From assembly GCA_031291755.1 (NCBI GenBank), contig JARLIK010000017.1:62001-126000 (forward strand): DNA of 64,000 nt, read 5' to 3'. The translations under genes were made by a program, and so were the position numbers. Origin of the DNA: Acidocella sp. (GTDB taxonomy: Bacteria > Pseudomonadota > Alphaproteobacteria > Acetobacterales > Acetobacteraceae). Shown piece after piece: positions 52,288 through 60,019 of the stretch. The notes beneath the pieces are model-generated. The model made no database searches and had not been told where the DNA came from. It saw only the letters and a list, made by a program, of their open reading frames with translations. Position 1 is the stretch's first letter, and the number at the start of each line of letters is the position of its first letter.

Positions 52288-53529
52288 TTACCACTTTAGC
52301 GCGGACCCAATGCCGATGGCATTCTGATGGCTGTTGCCTTCTGGGCCGACGGAAGCGCTGCCATGGTCATGCTCCTGACCGTACAGATATGAGATGAACA
52401 CAGCGAGGTTTTTATTCACCTCATAAGTCGCACCGAGCGCCGCGCCGATTGAGCTATAGGTTTGGCCAACGGTGTGGGTGGTCGCGGAATGTGATGCCGC
52501 GGCCCAATCCTCGAAAATACTGCCGCCGAAGACAAGATGATGAATCCGGTAGGTAGCGCCGACAATATAGTCGAGCCCCTTGCGCTGGCCCGGTTGCAAG
52601 ACTTCATAGTCGTGATTCGTCTGGCCATATTTAATGTTGGCTCCTAACGTGAGAGCCCCGATATCAACCGTGGTGCCGAACTGTGTGACTTCAAGTTGCT
52701 TACGGTAAACAGTGGTGGTTGTGTTGCCCAACGGCGAGCCGATTAACTCACCGCCCGAAGTCTTGATGCCAACGCCATCAAAATGGCCGGTGTACTGGAT
52801 CATGCCATCGAAGGTATTGATCCGGCGGTCTGCGTTGGATCCAGGAATAGAGGTCTCTGCCGAGGTATCGCTCGCCCCTTCATTCAAGCCGTTTGAGTTC
52901 GGCTCGTACGACACCGCAAAGTTAAAATTATCGAAAGATGGTGAAAGATAAACGATCTTTGACGTTGTATAAAGCTTTCCGGTGTCCGCATAGATGAAAT
53001 GCGCGGGTGAGCCGCCAGGTATATAGCTAGCCAATCCGCCGTCGGAATTCCATTGCTGACCGTCACCGAAGTCGCCGATCACGCCATCCTGCAGCAAGCC
53101 AAAGGCGCCGTCGGTCTGGCCAAAACGGATGTAACCATATTCGGACGTGCCGACATACGCATAGGCGCGCCGGACGTAGAGGTTAACCGTGCCGTTGGTG
53201 GATGTAGAGTTGCTGTTGACGCCTGCACCATTGGCGGCAGCCGACGTGTCGCGGATTTCGGAAGCCACGCCGTATTGCAGGCCGTTTTTCGTGGTTGCGT
53301 CAAACCCTGGGTACAGGCGGAAGAATCCAAAATCGGTCAGTGAGCCGGTTTTTGTTCCGGTCGAACCTGTGGTCACCAGCGGGTTGGTCAAACCGATCTG
53401 GAATTGAAATTGGCCGTTCAGATGAACCACCAATGTACCGGGCGCCGGCGCCTGGTCCGGCTGTGCGGCAGCGACGCCGGCGGAGCCAAGAGTCAACAGC
53501 CCAGCAAGTACAACTTTATTATTTATCAT
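52288..53529 (-). CDS. Gram-negative porin
   Basis: 413 aa outer-membrane beta-barrel. Signal peptide (MINNKVVLAGLLTLGSAGVA), a start typical of general porins (GTLVVHLNGQFQFQIGL), many alternating beta strands, RRAYAYVGTSEYGYIRFGQT (loop 3 region) and an aromatic C-terminus (GIGSALKW). GGGAGA is 8 bases before the ATG. Possibly a channel for the substrate or product of the two downstream hydrolases (inference). Confidence 0.9.
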   Translation of the reverse strand: MINNKVVLAGLLTLGSAGVAAAQPDQAPAPGTLVVHLNGQFQFQIGLTNPLVTTGSTGTKTGSLTDFGFFRLYPGFDATTKNGLQYGVASEIRDTSAAANGAGVNSNSTSTNGTVNLYVRRAYAYVGTSEYGYIRFGQTDGAFGLLQDGVIGDFGDGQQWNSDGGLASYIPGGSPAHFIYADTGKLYTTSKIVYLSPSFDNFNFAVSYEPNSNGLNEGASDTSAETSIPGSNADRRINTFDGMIQYTGHFDGVGIKTSGGELIGSPLGNTTTTVYRKQLEVTQFGTTVDIGALTLGANIKYGQTNHDYEVLQPGQRKGLDYIVGATYRIHHLVFGGSIFEDWAAASHSATTHTVGQTYSSIGAALGATYEVNKNLAVFISYLYGQEHDHGSASVGPEGNSHQNAIGIGSALKW

Positions 53530-53718
53530 CAGTAAATCTCCCAGTTCGTGATTTTAATTCTGTAACTGAAGGTATACATTGTACGCAGTGTGTAACCGAG
53601 ATAGTGAAACGATAAAGTTGATAAGCTGAGGCTATCAGTTAGCAGACCGTTACATTTTATAGGGGCGCTGCTTGCCAGATTGTCAGTGATAAAAATCCAA
53701 TTTTGCACAGGCATAAAA

Positions 53719-53760
53719 CCGCCGCCCTTGCAGGGTCGCGTTTCCTACTGATACGGCGGC
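53719..53760 (-). terminator. Possible terminator after the lyase gene
   Basis: On the minus strand GCCGCCG and CGGCGG arms flank about 27 bases and are followed by TTTTAT. The large loop makes this only a possible intrinsic terminator. Confidence 0.35.
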
Positions 53761-53780
53761 TGCCAACGGCTGATGCGTAT

Positions 53781-55136
53781 TTATATCTCGGCGGCGCGGC
53801 GGCGCGCGGTGGCCACCATGCCGTGGGTCATTGCCACACTCAGGCCAGTATAGGTCGTGGCATCAAGTGCAGCCGTAATGATGTCAGGTGAAACGGCCGC
53901 CTGCACCGCCGGGTCTTGCATCAGCACGGCGGATAGTTTGGCACCTGATTGCAAAGCCGCGGTGACGGCTTCATGCACCAAATCATGCGCGTGGGTCCGG
54001 CCGATCAGTGGTGCCAGCACCATCATCGCCCGCTCCGAGGCAATGAATTCGCCGGAAAGATCAAGGTTGCGACGCATCCGCGCAGGATCGAGGCGCAGAT
54101 TATCGATCAGCTCATGAAACGTATCAAGCAGCTCATAGGCCAGCGGGCAGCTTTGGTCGATCAATGCCGAGATCATCTGGTTATGCGCGCCATCACCCTC
54201 AAAGCTTGGCTGCATGGCTTCAAGTGCTAACGGCATCTGGGTGCGCAATTGCGCCGCCAATGAGATGACATGCACGGCGATTTTGGAATTCACTTTATGC
54301 GGCATGGTGCTGGAGCCGATCACGTCGTCGCCGAGCGCTTCGTAAACTTCGCTGGTCTCATCAGTCATTAACATATATAAATCACGCGCGATTTTGGCGC
54401 AGGTGGCGCTGAATAAAGCCATCAGCATGATATATTCGGCAAAATAATCCATGCCCGCGCGCGACGGCACCGCCAGCGGATGCAGCCCCAGCCGTTGTGA
54501 GAGGCGGCGGTTCAATTCGGGTCCATCATCGCCAAACGCATGCATGGCACCCACCGCCCCACCCCATAATGCCGAGAACACCCGCGGTTCAGCGCCGGTG
54601 AAACGGTCAAGATGGCGCAGCCATTCCTCGATCCACGCGGCCACCTTGAAGCCGAAGGTGATCGGCAAGGCGTGCCGGCCATTGGTCCGCCCGGCGATCG
54701 GCATCTCGGCACTCATCTCGGCCAGGTCAGCGAGTTTTAAAAGCACGTCGGTAAACCGCAGCATGAAGGCGCGATGCGCCCGGCGCATGATGATGGAGCG
54801 GCCGGTTTGTATTACATTCTGGGTGGTGGCGCCCCAATGCACGTAACCGCCGGCATCACCTTCACAGGCTTCCGACAATATCCGCACGATTGAGACAATC
54901 GGTGCACGGGTTTTAGCGATGTCAGCCGCGATTTCGGCTTCGTTGAGACATTTAAGACTGGCTTTGGCCACAATCTCGCGGGCGGCGGCTTCTGGAATCA
55001 TGCCCAGCTCGGCTTGTGATTCCGCCAAGGCGGCTTCCACATCCAGCCATGATTGCCAGATGGCGTTGCGCGAAAACAACGCCCTCACTTCGGCACGGGT
55101 TGCACGCATTTGGGAACCTGCAGGCGAGTAAGGCAT
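53781..55136 (-). CDS. Fumarase/aspartase-superfamily lyase (PcaB/CMLE- or PurB-like)
   Basis: 451 aa. The superfamily signature GSSTMPHKVNS is exact, and AGGYVHWGATTQNVIQTG and MPIAGRTNGRHALPITFGFK match the adenylosuccinate lyase / carboxymuconate cycloisomerase subgroup. Enzymes of this fold cleave C-N or C-O bonds of succinyl adducts. It does not look like the housekeeping PurB (too different in the N-terminal part). It follows an amino-acid ABC transporter on the same strand, so it probably handles the imported compound. An internal ATG at 55109 is an alternative start. Confidence 0.85.
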   Translation of the reverse strand: MPYSPAGSQMRATRAEVRALFSRNAIWQSWLDVEAALAESQAELGMIPEAAAREIVAKASLKCLNEAEIAADIAKTRAPIVSIVRILSEACEGDAGGYVHWGATTQNVIQTGRSIIMRRAHRAFMLRFTDVLLKLADLAEMSAEMPIAGRTNGRHALPITFGFKVAAWIEEWLRHLDRFTGAEPRVFSALWGGAVGAMHAFGDDGPELNRRLSQRLGLHPLAVPSRAGMDYFAEYIMLMALFSATCAKIARDLYMLMTDETSEVYEALGDDVIGSSTMPHKVNSKIAVHVISLAAQLRTQMPLALEAMQPSFEGDGAHNQMISALIDQSCPLAYELLDTFHELIDNLRLDPARMRRNLDLSGEFIASERAMMVLAPLIGRTHAHDLVHEAVTAALQSGAKLSAVLMQDPAVQAAVSPDIITAALDATTYTGLSVAMTHGMVATARRRAAEI

Positions 55137-55182
55137 CGAGACTTATCCTAATAGTATCGTAAACATGAATGGCTGGCGGTGT

Positions 55183-55935
55183 TCATAGCACTTGTTCCAG
55201 AAAATATTTCAGACGCGGTGTTTGCGGCGCATCGAACATCTGCGCAGGGGCACCAGTTTCAACAATCTGGCCGTGGTCCATGAAAATAACCTGCCCCGCC
55301 ACTTCTCGCGCAAAGCGCATCTCGTGCGTTACCACCAGCATTGTCATGCCGGCGAAAGCGAGGTCACGCATGATGGCGAGCACGCCTTTTACCAGCTCCG
55401 GGTCAAGCGCCGAGGTGGCTTCGTCGAACAGCATGACATGCGGCTCCATCGCCAGAGCGCGGGCAATCGCAACGCGCTGCTGCTGGCCGCCGGAGAGGTC
55501 GGAGGAACGGCGGTGTTCAAAACCCTTCAGGCCAATGGCGGCAATTTGCACGGCGGCCCGGGCTTCGGCCTCGTCCTTCGGCAGCTTGCGGACCTTTTGC
55601 AGCGCCAGCGCGACATTTTCGATGACGCTGAGATGCGAGAACAGATGAAAATGCTGAAACACCATGCCCACCCGCACCCGCAACTTGTCGATATCGACGC
55701 CAGGTGCGGTGATGTCGTTGCCTTCGATGAAAATTTTGCCGCGCTCGGGCCGCTCGAGCAGGTTGGTACAGCGCAGCAAGGTGGATTTACCCGAGCCGGA
55801 CGGGCCGATGATGCAGGTTGTCATGCCGCGCGGCACGCTGGCGGAAACATCCTTCAGCACATGCACATGCCCGAATGATTTGCTGATGTTTTCGAAGCGG
55901 ACGCTGATCTCCGCTGGTGCTGATGAGCCTGTCAT
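55183..55935 (-). CDS. Polar amino-acid ABC transporter ATPase (GlnQ/HisP type)
   Basis: 250 aa. Walker [19 protein letters not shown], signature [17 protein letters not shown], Walker [15 protein letters not shown], His switch [11 protein letters not shown]. The [17 protein letters not shown]-loop is typical of the polar amino-acid subgroup. Start abuts the permease stop exactly. Confidence 0.93.
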   Translation of the reverse strand: MTGSSAPAEISVRFENISKSFGHVHVLKDVSASVPRGMTTCIIGPSGSGKSTLLRCTNLLERPERGKIFIEGNDITAPGVDIDKLRVRVGMVFQHFHLFSHLSVIENVALALQKVRKLPKDEAEARAAVQIAAIGLKGFEHRRSSDLSGGQQQRVAIARALAMEPHVMLFDEATSALDPELVKGVLAIMRDLAFAGMTMLVVTHEMRFAREVAGQVIFMDHGQIVETGAPAQMFDAPQTPRLKYFLEQVL

Positions 55936-56664
55936 TTATGCGGCGACCTTACCGCGCTGGCTGCCGCGCTGCATGCGCCGTCCCCAGGCGGCCACCGCAT
56001 AGGTCATCGGCACGGTCAGCGCGAGGTACAATAATCCAGCGGCGGTGAGCGAGGAGAGGTTGGCATTATTGATGGAATTATCTTGCGCAATAGAAAATAT
56101 GTCGCGCTGCGAGGCGGTGAGGCCCAGTAAAAATACCAAGGCGGTGCCTTTGATCACCAGAATGAACTGGCCGGTCAGCGGTGGCAGCACGCGGCGGATG
56201 CCTTGTGGCAGAATCACGAAGAGCATCGCCTGCCAGCGCGTCATTCCCAAGGTGCGTGCCGCTTCCACCTGGCCGCGCTCAACGCCCTGAAACCCGGCGC
56301 GGAAAATCTCCGCCATATAGGCGCTCTCAATCAGCCCGATTGAAAACGCGGCATAGGCATAGGTGCTTTTGCCGAAGATGCTCAAGCCCGCCAGCGGCAA
56401 TCCCTGGCCGATGAGATAGACGGTGAGGATGTGCGGCAGGCCGCGCAGCAAATCCACATAACCGCGGCAAAAAAACCGCACAGGGCGTTGCGTGGCAAGC
56501 AATCCGGTGGCGATCACCAGCCCAAGCGCGATGCCGATGATAGTGGCGATGACCGAGAGCAACAGCGTGTTGGGCAGGCCCACGGTCAATAGCTGCGGCA
56601 TCACACCGGCGATGATTTGGGGATCGAAGAAGGTCTCTCCGATCCTGCGCAATCCTTCAAACAT
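55936..56664 (-). CDS. Polar amino-acid ABC transporter permease (HisM/GlnP type)
   Basis: 242 aa with five or so helices. The ATPase-coupling EAA loop is EAARTLGMTRWQAMLFVILPQ, followed by GIRRVLPPLTGQFILVIKGTA. Only one permease gene is present, so it probably forms a homodimer. Confidence 0.92.
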   Translation of the reverse strand: MFEGLRRIGETFFDPQIIAGVMPQLLTVGLPNTLLLSVIATIIGIALGLVIATGLLATQRPVRFFCRGYVDLLRGLPHILTVYLIGQGLPLAGLSIFGKSTYAYAAFSIGLIESAYMAEIFRAGFQGVERGQVEAARTLGMTRWQAMLFVILPQGIRRVLPPLTGQFILVIKGTALVFLLGLTASQRDIFSIAQDNSINNANLSSLTAAGLLYLALTVPMTYAVAAWGRRMQRGSQRGKVAA

Positions 56665-56679
56665 GCTGGTTCCTAATGG

Positions 56680-57504
56680 TTAGTTGGCAGCGCTGCGGTT
56701 GAGATGCGGCATGCCCGGATAATCCTGATATAGCTGGTCCGGGAGCGTCATGGAGGGGTCGCTCCATTTGGCGAAAATTTTAGTGAAGGTGCCGTCTTTC
56801 ATAATCCCGGCAATCGCGCCGTTCACAGCCTTCAATAATTGCGGATTATCCTTGGCCACCGGAAATGCGATCTCGCCGGAGGTGACGGTCTGTGAGGTGG
56901 CAAATTCCGGATGTTTCGCCAGCAGTTGCGCGGTGGTTTCCTGGCCGGTGAACAACCCGTCAACCTGGCCTGCCAGCAGCGCATTGGCGCTGGAGGCAAT
57001 GTTCGGGAAGGTTTTCACGGTCACGCCCGGCGCGATTTGCTTGAGCACCGGGATCAAGGCGCTGCCGACGGTCACGGCAATGGTCTTGCCCTCTGCACCA
57101 TTCACCTTGGCGATCGGTGCGGTTTTCAGGCTGATCAGCTCGGCCTGCGAATAGCCGACCGGCGTGGTGAAATCCACCACCGCCTGCCGCTCCGGTGTCA
57201 CCAGCACGCCAAACGCCGCGGTGTCGTACTGATGGTTGCGCACCGCCGGCAGCATGGCGGCGAAACTGGTTGAAATGAAGGTTACCTTCAAATGCAGGCG
57301 GGCGCCGATGGCGTTTTCAAAATCAACGTAGAGCCCGCTCGGCACGCCGTCCTGAATGAAGGAGACCGGTTTGTCGTCGGTGCGGTACGCCACGGTCAGT
57401 TGGCCTGGCGTGACCAGAGTCATGCCGCTGGCCGCAGCAGGGCTTGGGCTCAAGCCAAGCCAGAGAGTCAGGCCGGCGCAGGCAGAAATAAGCATTGAAC
57501 GCAT
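56680..57504 (-). CDS. Periplasmic amino-acid-type binding protein
   Basis: 274 aa with a signal peptide (AGLTLWLGLSPSPAAA). SBP family 3 pattern: GQLTVAYRTDDKPVSFIQDG, VDFENAIGARLHLKVTFIS, FDFTTPVGYSQAEL-type hinge (VDFTTPVGYSQAELI) and GKTIAVTVGSALIPVLKQI. The ligand-binding Arg usual for amino acids is not evident where expected, so the ligand may be a related carboxylate. AAGGAAGG precedes the ATG. It leads the permease-ATPase-lyase genes. Confidence 0.9.
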   Translation of the reverse strand: MRSMLISACAGLTLWLGLSPSPAAASGMTLVTPGQLTVAYRTDDKPVSFIQDGVPSGLYVDFENAIGARLHLKVTFISTSFAAMLPAVRNHQYDTAAFGVLVTPERQAVVDFTTPVGYSQAELISLKTAPIAKVNGAEGKTIAVTVGSALIPVLKQIAPGVTVKTFPNIASSANALLAGQVDGLFTGQETTAQLLAKHPEFATSQTVTSGEIAFPVAKDNPQLLKAVNGAIAGIMKDGTFTKIFAKWSDPSMTLPDQLYQDYPGMPHLNRSAAN

Positions 57505-57527
57505 AACGTAACCTTCCTTTTTGAACG

Positions 57528-57542
57528 GCGATGCAGCATCGC
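57528..57542. promoter_or_regulatory. 15-base perfect palindrome upstream of the binding-protein gene
   Basis: GCGATGCAGCATCGC lies 24 bases before the binding-protein start, in its leader or promoter. It may be an operator for the LysR-type regulator just upstream. Confidence 0.45.
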
Positions 57543-57603
57543 TCTTTAATCTTGGTGTCTTGTTTTATCCGAATTGGCGCCGTCTCTGAAGTGAATCCTC
57601 CGA

Positions 57604-58548
57604 TCATTTCGATAAGTTCAGCTTATCGTTTAATCCACGCGCAAGCTTCAAAATGGCGCGCAGGGCGGGTGAGGTGTCACTGCGGCGGTATAGCAGGATC
57701 AACTCGGTGGTAACCGGATCGTGCAATTCGCAATAGGCCACCCCCGGCAGCGCCAGCCGCATCATGGATTGCGGCACCAGCGCCACGCCGGTGTGGGCGC
57801 CCACCAGGCACAGCATGGTGGCAATCTGCGGTACTGTATGGGCGATGCGCGGCTCAAACCCGGCCTGCCGGCAAGCGGCTTCCACCTGACCACGCAGCCC
57901 GCCGCTGCGCTGCTGGATATATTGAATGAACGGATCGCCGGCGAAATCCTTAAGCTGGCATACAGGCTGAGCGGCGCGGATATCATCAGCGGGCAGCGCC
58001 AGAACCATGGATTCGGTATGGATCGGCAAGATCATCAGCGCCGGGTCGAGGATTGGCAGCGGTGAGCGGATCATCGCGAAATCCAGCGTTTGTTCCACCA
58101 GTCGCTGCACCTGCTGGGAGGCGGTAAGCTGATTGAGCTTCAAGGTGACCGGCGGGCGCATCTTGATGGCGGCGCTGATCAGCGCGGTAAAACTTGGATG
58201 AAACGCTGCCGAGCCAACATAACCCGCCGTCAGCGTCCGGGTTTCACCACGGCTGATGGCGCGCCCCACCATCTCGGCCCGCACCGCCTGGCTGAGCGCC
58301 ATCTGGGCTTCCGGCAGCAAGGCCTCACCGGCGGCGCTGAGTTTGATCCGGCGGCCTTGCCGGTCAAACAACCGGCTGCCGAGATTGGTTTCCAGCGTGC
58401 GGATAAGTTGGCTGAGCGCCGGCTGGCTGATGCCCAGCAACTCGGCAGCGGCGTGGAAATGCTGGGTCTCGGCGGCGGCGGCAAAGGCGCGCCAATGCCG
58501 CAGATCGGTCTGCATATCGGCTAGTACCGGCCAATCAAGATGATTCAT
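57604..58548 (-). CDS. LysR-family regulator (transporter cassette)
   Basis: 314 aa. HTH: WRAFAAAAETQHFHAAAELLGISQPALSQLIRTLE. LysR substrate domain with FALIRSPLPIL-type (DFAMIRSPLPILDPAL) pocket and VGAHTGVALVPQSM. It is immediately upstream of the ABC-lyase genes on the same strand, so it is the likely regulator. Start ATG at 58548; a second ATG (MQTDLRHWRAF) would drop 11 residues. A T-N11-A palindrome lies 55 bases upstream. Confidence 0.9.
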   Translation of the reverse strand: MNHLDWPVLADMQTDLRHWRAFAAAAETQHFHAAAELLGISQPALSQLIRTLETNLGSRLFDRQGRRIKLSAAGEALLPEAQMALSQAVRAEMVGRAISRGETRTLTAGYVGSAAFHPSFTALISAAIKMRPPVTLKLNQLTASQQVQRLVEQTLDFAMIRSPLPILDPALMILPIHTESMVLALPADDIRAAQPVCQLKDFAGDPFIQYIQQRSGGLRGQVEAACRQAGFEPRIAHTVPQIATMLCLVGAHTGVALVPQSMMRLALPGVAYCELHDPVTTELILLYRRSDTSPALRAILKLARGLNDKLNLSK

Positions 58549-58602
58549 CGCTAGGGCACTTCCCTGCCGTTGTTATGCTCAGGAGACTATGTTGTCAGGT
58601 CG

Positions 58603-58615
58603 TTGGCAATGCCAA
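58603..58615. promoter_or_regulatory. LysR box T-N11-A palindrome
   Basis: TTGGCAATGCCAA is a perfect 13-base palindrome that fits the LysR consensus T-N11-A. It lies between the two LysR genes, about 55 bases before the start of the one at 57604-58548, so self-regulation is likely. Confidence 0.5.
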
Positions 58616-58617
58616 GG

Positions 58618-59493
58618 CTAACCCGTCAGCAGAGCGCTCTGGGCTTTCATGCCATTGACCAGGGCGGCGGAGAGAGCCTTGAAGCGAGGGGTTTCCCTGG
58701 TGTCGCGATGTTGCGCCAGCCAGACCTCGCGCTTGGCATCGCAGCCCGGCAGCCTTACCAGCCCCTGTGGTGCGGCCAGATAATGCGCGAGGCAAGCCAC
58801 CCCGAGGCCCGCCATGCAGGCTTTAAGCTGCACGTAGCGGCTGTCACTGCGCAAGCCCACCTCGGCGTGCGAAAAATACTGCGCCATGACGACATATTCG
58901 GGGAAGTTGGGGGAATCATCCTCCATCAAAATCACCTTATGGCCAGCGCCGCCCTGGGTGGGCAGGCCGTGCTGGGCGATGTAGGCGGGGCTGGCGTAAT
59001 GGCCGTACCCAATGTCCCCCAGCTTGCGGATGACCAGGTCGCCACCCAGCGGTCTGGCCATGCGCACCGCTAAATCGGCCTCCCGCGCCGCCAGGCTGAG
59101 GGTGCGCTGGCTGCAAATCAGCTTCACCAGAATGCCCGGATAATCGGCGGAAAACTGCGCGATAATCGGCATCAGCACCTCGGCGGCCAGGGTCTCGATG
59201 GTGGTCAGGCGCACTTCCCCGGCGAGGCGGGTATCCTGCCCGGTGATGGCGCGTTCAGCGGCCAGAGCGGCGGTTTCCATGGTTTCGGCCTCCGCCAGCG
59301 CGGCCTCACCCGCCGGGGTGAGCACATAGCCGCGCGGGGTTTTTTGCAGCAGCAGCACCCCGGCCCGCGCCTCGAACGCCGCCAGCCGCCGCCCCATGGT
59401 GGATTGCCTGATCCCCAGGGTGCGGGCCGCACCCGAGAGCGTGCCAGCCCGCGCCACCGCCAGAAAACTATGTAAATCCTCCCAATCCAGCAT
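58618..59493 (-). CDS. LysR-family regulator divergent from DoxX
   Basis: 291 aa. HTH: LHSFLAVARAGTLSGAARTLGIRQSTMGRRLAAFE, then a substrate domain (VRLTTIETLAAEVLMPIIAQ, DLAVRMARPLGGDLVIRKLG). Divergent from the DoxX gene; the 110-base spacer holds an inverted repeat and a TATAAT, the classical layout for a LysR regulator acting on its neighbour. Confidence 0.9.
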   Translation of the reverse strand: MLDWEDLHSFLAVARAGTLSGAARTLGIRQSTMGRRLAAFEARAGVLLLQKTPRGYVLTPAGEAALAEAETMETAALAAERAITGQDTRLAGEVRLTTIETLAAEVLMPIIAQFSADYPGILVKLICSQRTLSLAAREADLAVRMARPLGGDLVIRKLGDIGYGHYASPAYIAQHGLPTQGGAGHKVILMEDDSPNFPEYVVMAQYFSHAEVGLRSDSRYVQLKACMAGLGVACLAHYLAAPQGLVRLPGCDAKREVWLAQHRDTRETPRFKALSAALVNGMKAQSALLTG

Positions 59494-59503
59494 CGAGGCC
59501 TCC

Positions 59504-59519
59504 TATGCGTAAACGCATA
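59504..59519. promoter_or_regulatory. Palindromic LysR site between LysR and DoxX
   Basis: TATGCG-TAAA-CGCATA, ten bases outside the LysR start. The TATAAT at 59530-59535 that follows fits a -10 for the DoxX gene without a good -35, as for activator-dependent promoters. Confidence 0.6.
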
Positions 59520-59603
59520 ATGACTGTGCTATAATTCGGGCTGTCTGCCTAGGTTTTGCATAGATATATCCGTCCCACTGAGTGAATTTTATGGAGTACC
59601 CCA

Positions 59604-60011
59604 ATGATCGATACCAAAACGGCGCCCTATGCGGCGCTGCTGCTGCGCGTGAGCCTCGGCGGCTTGCTGCTGGCCCATGCCGGGCTGAAGTTTTTCGTGT
59701 TCACCCCGGCGGGCACCGAGAAATTTTTCGCGAGCCTGGGCCTGCCGGGCTGGTTTGGCCTCGTGGTGATGGCCGGAGAGACCATTTGCGGTCTGGCGCT
59801 GATTTTGGGCGTGTATGCCCGCATCGCCGCCGTGCTGATGGCGCTGGACCTGCTGGGCGCGGTGTTTCTGGTGCATATCCACAACGGGTTTTTCTTCACC
59901 GACACCGGCGGCGGCTGGGAATATCCTGGCTTCTGGGCGGTGGCGCTGCTGGTTGTGGCGCTGCTGGGCGAGGGCGCCTACGCCCTGCGGCCAACAGTCA
60001 AAGCGCTATGA
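59604..60011 (+). CDS. DoxX-family membrane protein
   Basis: 135 aa, four hydrophobic segments; the DoxX pattern LLLRVSLGGLLLAHAGLKFF then KFFASLGLPGWFGLVVMAGE and LLGAVFLVHIHNGFFFTDTG. Family members are linked to redox or thiosulfate chemistry but most lack proven function. GGAG lies 8 bases before the ATG at 59604. Likely controlled by the divergent LysR protein. Confidence 0.9.
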   Translation: MIDTKTAPYAALLLRVSLGGLLLAHAGLKFFVFTPAGTEKFFASLGLPGWFGLVVMAGETICGLALILGVYARIAAVLMALDLLGAVFLVHIHNGFFFTDTGGGWEYPGFWAVALLVVALLGEGAYALRPTVKAL

Positions 60012-60019
60012 TTGGTTGA

